This document shows positions 62,132 through 64,000 of a stretch of DNA of 64,000 bases, one piece after another; the stretch's first letter is position 1; every line of letters begins with the position of its first letter. The notes under the pieces were generated by a model. That model did no database searches, was not told where the DNA came from, and was given only the letters and a program-made list of their open reading frames with translations. The DNA comes from Salipiger sp. H15 (GTDB taxonomy: Bacteria; Pseudomonadota; Alphaproteobacteria; Rhodobacterales; Rhodobacteraceae). The position numbers and the translations under genes are program-made. The stretch spans positions 1,223,501-1,287,500 of the forward strand of contig NZ_CP123385.1 of the NCBI RefSeq assembly GCF_040409955.1, in the 5' to 3' direction.

Positions 62132-63165
62132 CCCGGTTTGACCTCGGTGAAGCCCTGAGCGCGCTGGCAACTCTGGCGGTCGCGCTTGCCGCCGGCTGGG
62201 TTCTGTCGCTCACCGGGCTGCCGCTGAGCTGGCTTCTTGGCGCGATGCTGACGATGATCGTCGCGTCGCCGGCCAAGCTTCCCGCCGTCCTGCCGCTGCC
62301 GGTCATGCCTTGGGTCCGCGCGGCGGTGGGGACCATGCTCGGCGCGTCGATCTCGGCGGGGCTCTGGCACCAGCTGGGCCAGTGGTGGGTCTCGCTGGTC
62401 ATCATGTTCGGGGTCATGGCGCTTGGCGGGGTGATCAACTTCACGCTGCTGCGGCGGTTGTTCCACCTGCCGCGGATGGATGCCGCGCTCTGCGCCATGC
62501 CCGGCGGCATCGCCGAGATGATCCTGCTCGGCGAGCAGGCCGGGGCCGACCAGCGCCGCGTCGCGATCACCCACGCGCTGCGCATCGCGCTGTCGATCCT
62601 GATCATCCCGCTGTTGGCGAGCCTTGTCTTCGGCATCACCGTCAGCAAGGCGAGCGCGGGTGCGCCGGTGCAGATGACACAGCATGACTGGCTCTGGTTC
62701 CTTGGCTGCATCGTCATCGGCGTGGCGGCGGGGCGCTGGACGCGGATCCCGCTGGGCCTGATGCTGGTGCCGCTGGTGATCAGCGCCGTCCTTCATGTCA
62801 GCGGCACCTCGGGATTCCACGTGCCGCCCGCGGTCTCGGTGATCGTCCAGGTTATGATCGGCCTCAACGTCGGTGCGCGGTTTCTCGGGACATCGTTGCG
62901 GGCGGTGGCCAGGGTCGCGGCGGCCTCGGTTGCGGTGGTCGCTGTGCAGATCGCGCTGGCGCTCGGCTCGGCGGTCCTGCTGAGCACGTTTGGCGGCTGG
63001 GACGCGCTGGCGCTGACGCTCGCCTACTCGCCCGGGGGGCTGGCAGAGATGTCGCTGATTGCGATCGCCATGGGCCGCGAGGTCGCCTTCGTCACCTTCC
63101 ACCACATCCTGCGCGTGCTCTTCTCGCTCTTCCTCGCGCCGCCGCTCCTGAAACGACTTGCATAG
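62128..63165 (+). CDS. AbrB-type duplicated membrane protein
   Basis: 345 residues, about ten helices in two similar halves. Signature GLPLSWLLGAML in the first half and CAMPGGIAEMILLGEQAGAD, with a matching SPGGLAEMSLIAIAMG in the second, are the AbrB/DUF2157-like repeat of putative transporters or regulators of ammonia monooxygenase type. The start overlaps the otnC stop. It may move a product of the pathway, such as a small acid, but no substrate is established. Confidence 0.8.
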   Translation: MTRFDLGEALSALATLAVALAAGWVLSLTGLPLSWLLGAMLTMIVASPAKLPAVLPLPVMPWVRAAVGTMLGASISAGLWHQLGQWWVSLVIMFGVMALGGVINFTLLRRLFHLPRMDAALCAMPGGIAEMILLGEQAGADQRRVAITHALRIALSILIIPLLASLVFGITVSKASAGAPVQMTQHDWLWFLGCIVIGVAAGRWTRIPLGLMLVPLVISAVLHVSGTSGFHVPPAVSVIVQVMIGLNVGARFLGTSLRAVARVAAASVAVVAVQIALALGSAVLLSTFGGWDALALTLAYSPGGLAEMSLIAIAMGREVAFVTFHHILRVLFSLFLAPPLLKRLA

Positions 63166-63172
63166 GTGGCGT

Positions 63173-63568
63173 ATGACCAAACACGCAAAACTCAGGCTTC
63201 ACGCCATCTGTGACCGTCTGGGGCAGACCAGATTGACCTGTCTGGCAGCGCCAGGCAGGAAAGCGATCTTATCGGCGCTCAAGCGCTGACCAGCAGCCTT
63301 CCCAACGTCGAATGGCTGCTCTGGCATCGCGGCTACGACGCTAATTGGTTTTGGGAAGCGTTTCAGGACAAAGGGATACGCGCGTGCATGCCCGGTCGAA
63401 AGCAGCGCAGGACCCCCGTCAAATACGACAAGCGCCGATACGAGCGACGCAACCGCATCAAGATCATGTTCTGTGGCGAGCCGCGACGTCAGATGTCCCA
63501 AGGTCTTCCTCTCGGCCATCGCCCTCGCGGCAACCCTCATCTTCTGGCGATGCATCCTGACCCTATGA
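63173..63568 (+). pseudogene. IS5-family transposase remnant
   Basis: A 3' part of a DDE transposase. The frame from 63173 begins with LRLHAICDRLG and stops early (TGA near 63289). The body continues in other frames as ALTSSLPNVEWLLWHRGYDANWF, KGIRACMPGRKQRRTPVKYDKRRYERRNRIKIMF and RCPKVFLSAIALAATLIFW to a stop at 63566-63568. Several frameshifts and a missing 5' half make it dead. It sits directly after the tetronate operon. Confidence 0.75.
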
Positions 63569-63616
63569 GGGCTGGCTCCCTCGGCGTCACCGAAGCCTGC
63601 GGCTCTGTCGGGCGGA

Positions 63617-63647
63617 GCGCAGGAGGGCGGGTCTTGCCCTCCTGCGC
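63617..63647 (-). terminator. Terminator hairpin of the minus-strand oxidoreductase gene
   Basis: Perfect twelve-base stem GCGCAGGAGGGC/GCCCTCCTGCGC with a seven-base loop, five bases past the stop of the Gfo/Idh/MocA gene. Confidence 0.7.
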
Positions 63648-63652
63648 GGGCG

Positions 63653-64000
63653 TTACTCGGTACCGGTCAGCTCGCGTATCTCGACCGCGCGGCGCTCGGT
63701 GATCGAGCGTTGCGCGGCGAGACCCATCAGCACCGCCCACTTCCCATCGGCAAGCGAGACATCGGGCGTGCTGCGCGCGCCGCGCACCAGCTCGAGGAAG
63801 CCGCGGTGCTGGTAGAAGGTCGAGCCGTTGTGGTCGCCGGCCTCGAGGATGGTGGGATCGACCGGGATCTCTCGCACCTCGGGGCCCTTCGGCTCGCGCG
63901 GCGAGACGATGACCTGCGGCACCGGCGGCGCGCCCAGATGCGCCGGCCAGAAGCGGCCCGGCCCCGGCACCAGCGCCTCGATCTTGCCCTTGGGGCCGAC
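63653..64000 (-). CDS. Gfo/Idh/MocA family oxidoreductase, 3' part
   Basis: 116 codons are inside the window; the gene starts beyond base 64000. The visible part (GPKGKIEALVPGPGRFWPAHLG, then EAGDHNGSTFYQHRGFLELVRG and SLADGKWAVLMGLAAQRSITERRAVEI) is the C-terminal dimerisation and substrate domain of sugar or polyol dehydrogenases in this family. No catalytic residues or Rossmann part are visible. It runs toward the tetronate operon on the other strand, with a terminator between. Confidence 0.8.
   Translation of the reverse strand, partial: VGPKGKIEALVPGPGRFWPAHLGAPPVPQVIVSPREPKGPEVREIPVDPTILEAGDHNGSTFYQHRGFLELVRGARSTPDVSLADGKWAVLMGLAAQRSITERRAVEIRELTGTE

Noticed and set aside
63199..63555. 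118-codon open frame on the minus strand
   Set aside because: It is antisense to the IS5 transposase remnant, a well-known source of spurious genes.

Overview
The window is high-GC, gene-dense DNA. TRAP, tripartite tricarboxylate and branched-chain amino-acid type transporters, Tat-exported molybdenum enzymes, glutathione-dependent formaldehyde dehydrogenase and many LysR regulators together suggest an alphaproteobacterium of the Rhodobacteraceae/Roseobacter kind. This is judged from protein character only, and I cannot tell whether the replicon is a chromosome or a plasmid. I saw no tRNA, rRNA or CRISPR array.

Layout. Positions 1-3113 hold the end of a Liv-type ABC transporter (livM fragment, livG, livF, binding protein). 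Positions 3277-10372 hold a LysR gene diverging from a TRAP transporter (order M-P-Q), then an M20D amidohydrolase, an MmgE/PrpD protein and a DUF3237 protein in one tightly packed operon. Positions 10465-42655 are a long accessory catabolic and redox region: three related LysR regulators, three cyclophilin-like-fold proteins, SDRs, cupins, MFS exporters, a PaoABC-type aldehyde oxidoreductase, an IorAB-like enzyme with its own cytochrome c, a stress block (truncated haemoglobin, SufR-like regulator, SodB, FdxA, flavin reductase), a GlxA-type regulator killed by one amber codon, class III alcohol dehydrogenase and an aldo/keto reductase. A palindrome CATGA-N7-TCATG recurs in the intergenic regions of this section and looks like a shared LysR-type operator.

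Positions 42700-52905 are a decaying insertion zone: AT-rich DNA with one small gene, a tniB-tniQ pair with no tniA, a hybrid of two decayed IS3 copies, a second decayed IS3-family element, the tail of an AraC regulator, and a solute-binding-protein pseudogene. Three copies of a hairpin element of about 40 bases, with a conserved core and stem arms that differ between copies but remain complementary, sit inside the transposase genes.

Positions 52988-63165 carry a GntR regulator diverging from an operon for four-carbon sugar acids: TctCBA transporter, an isopropylmalate-dehydrogenase-family enzyme, an Asp/Glu-racemase-like protein, a methylglyoxal synthase fused to a DJ-1/PfpI domain, OtnK, OtnC and an AbrB-type membrane protein. 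OtnC makes dihydroxyacetone phosphate, the substrate of methylglyoxal synthase, and DJ-1-type glyoxalase III enzymes turn methylglyoxal into lactate, so the fusion may be a built-in shunt from this pathway. The window ends with an IS5-type remnant and the 3' part of a Gfo/Idh/MocA oxidoreductase on the minus strand.
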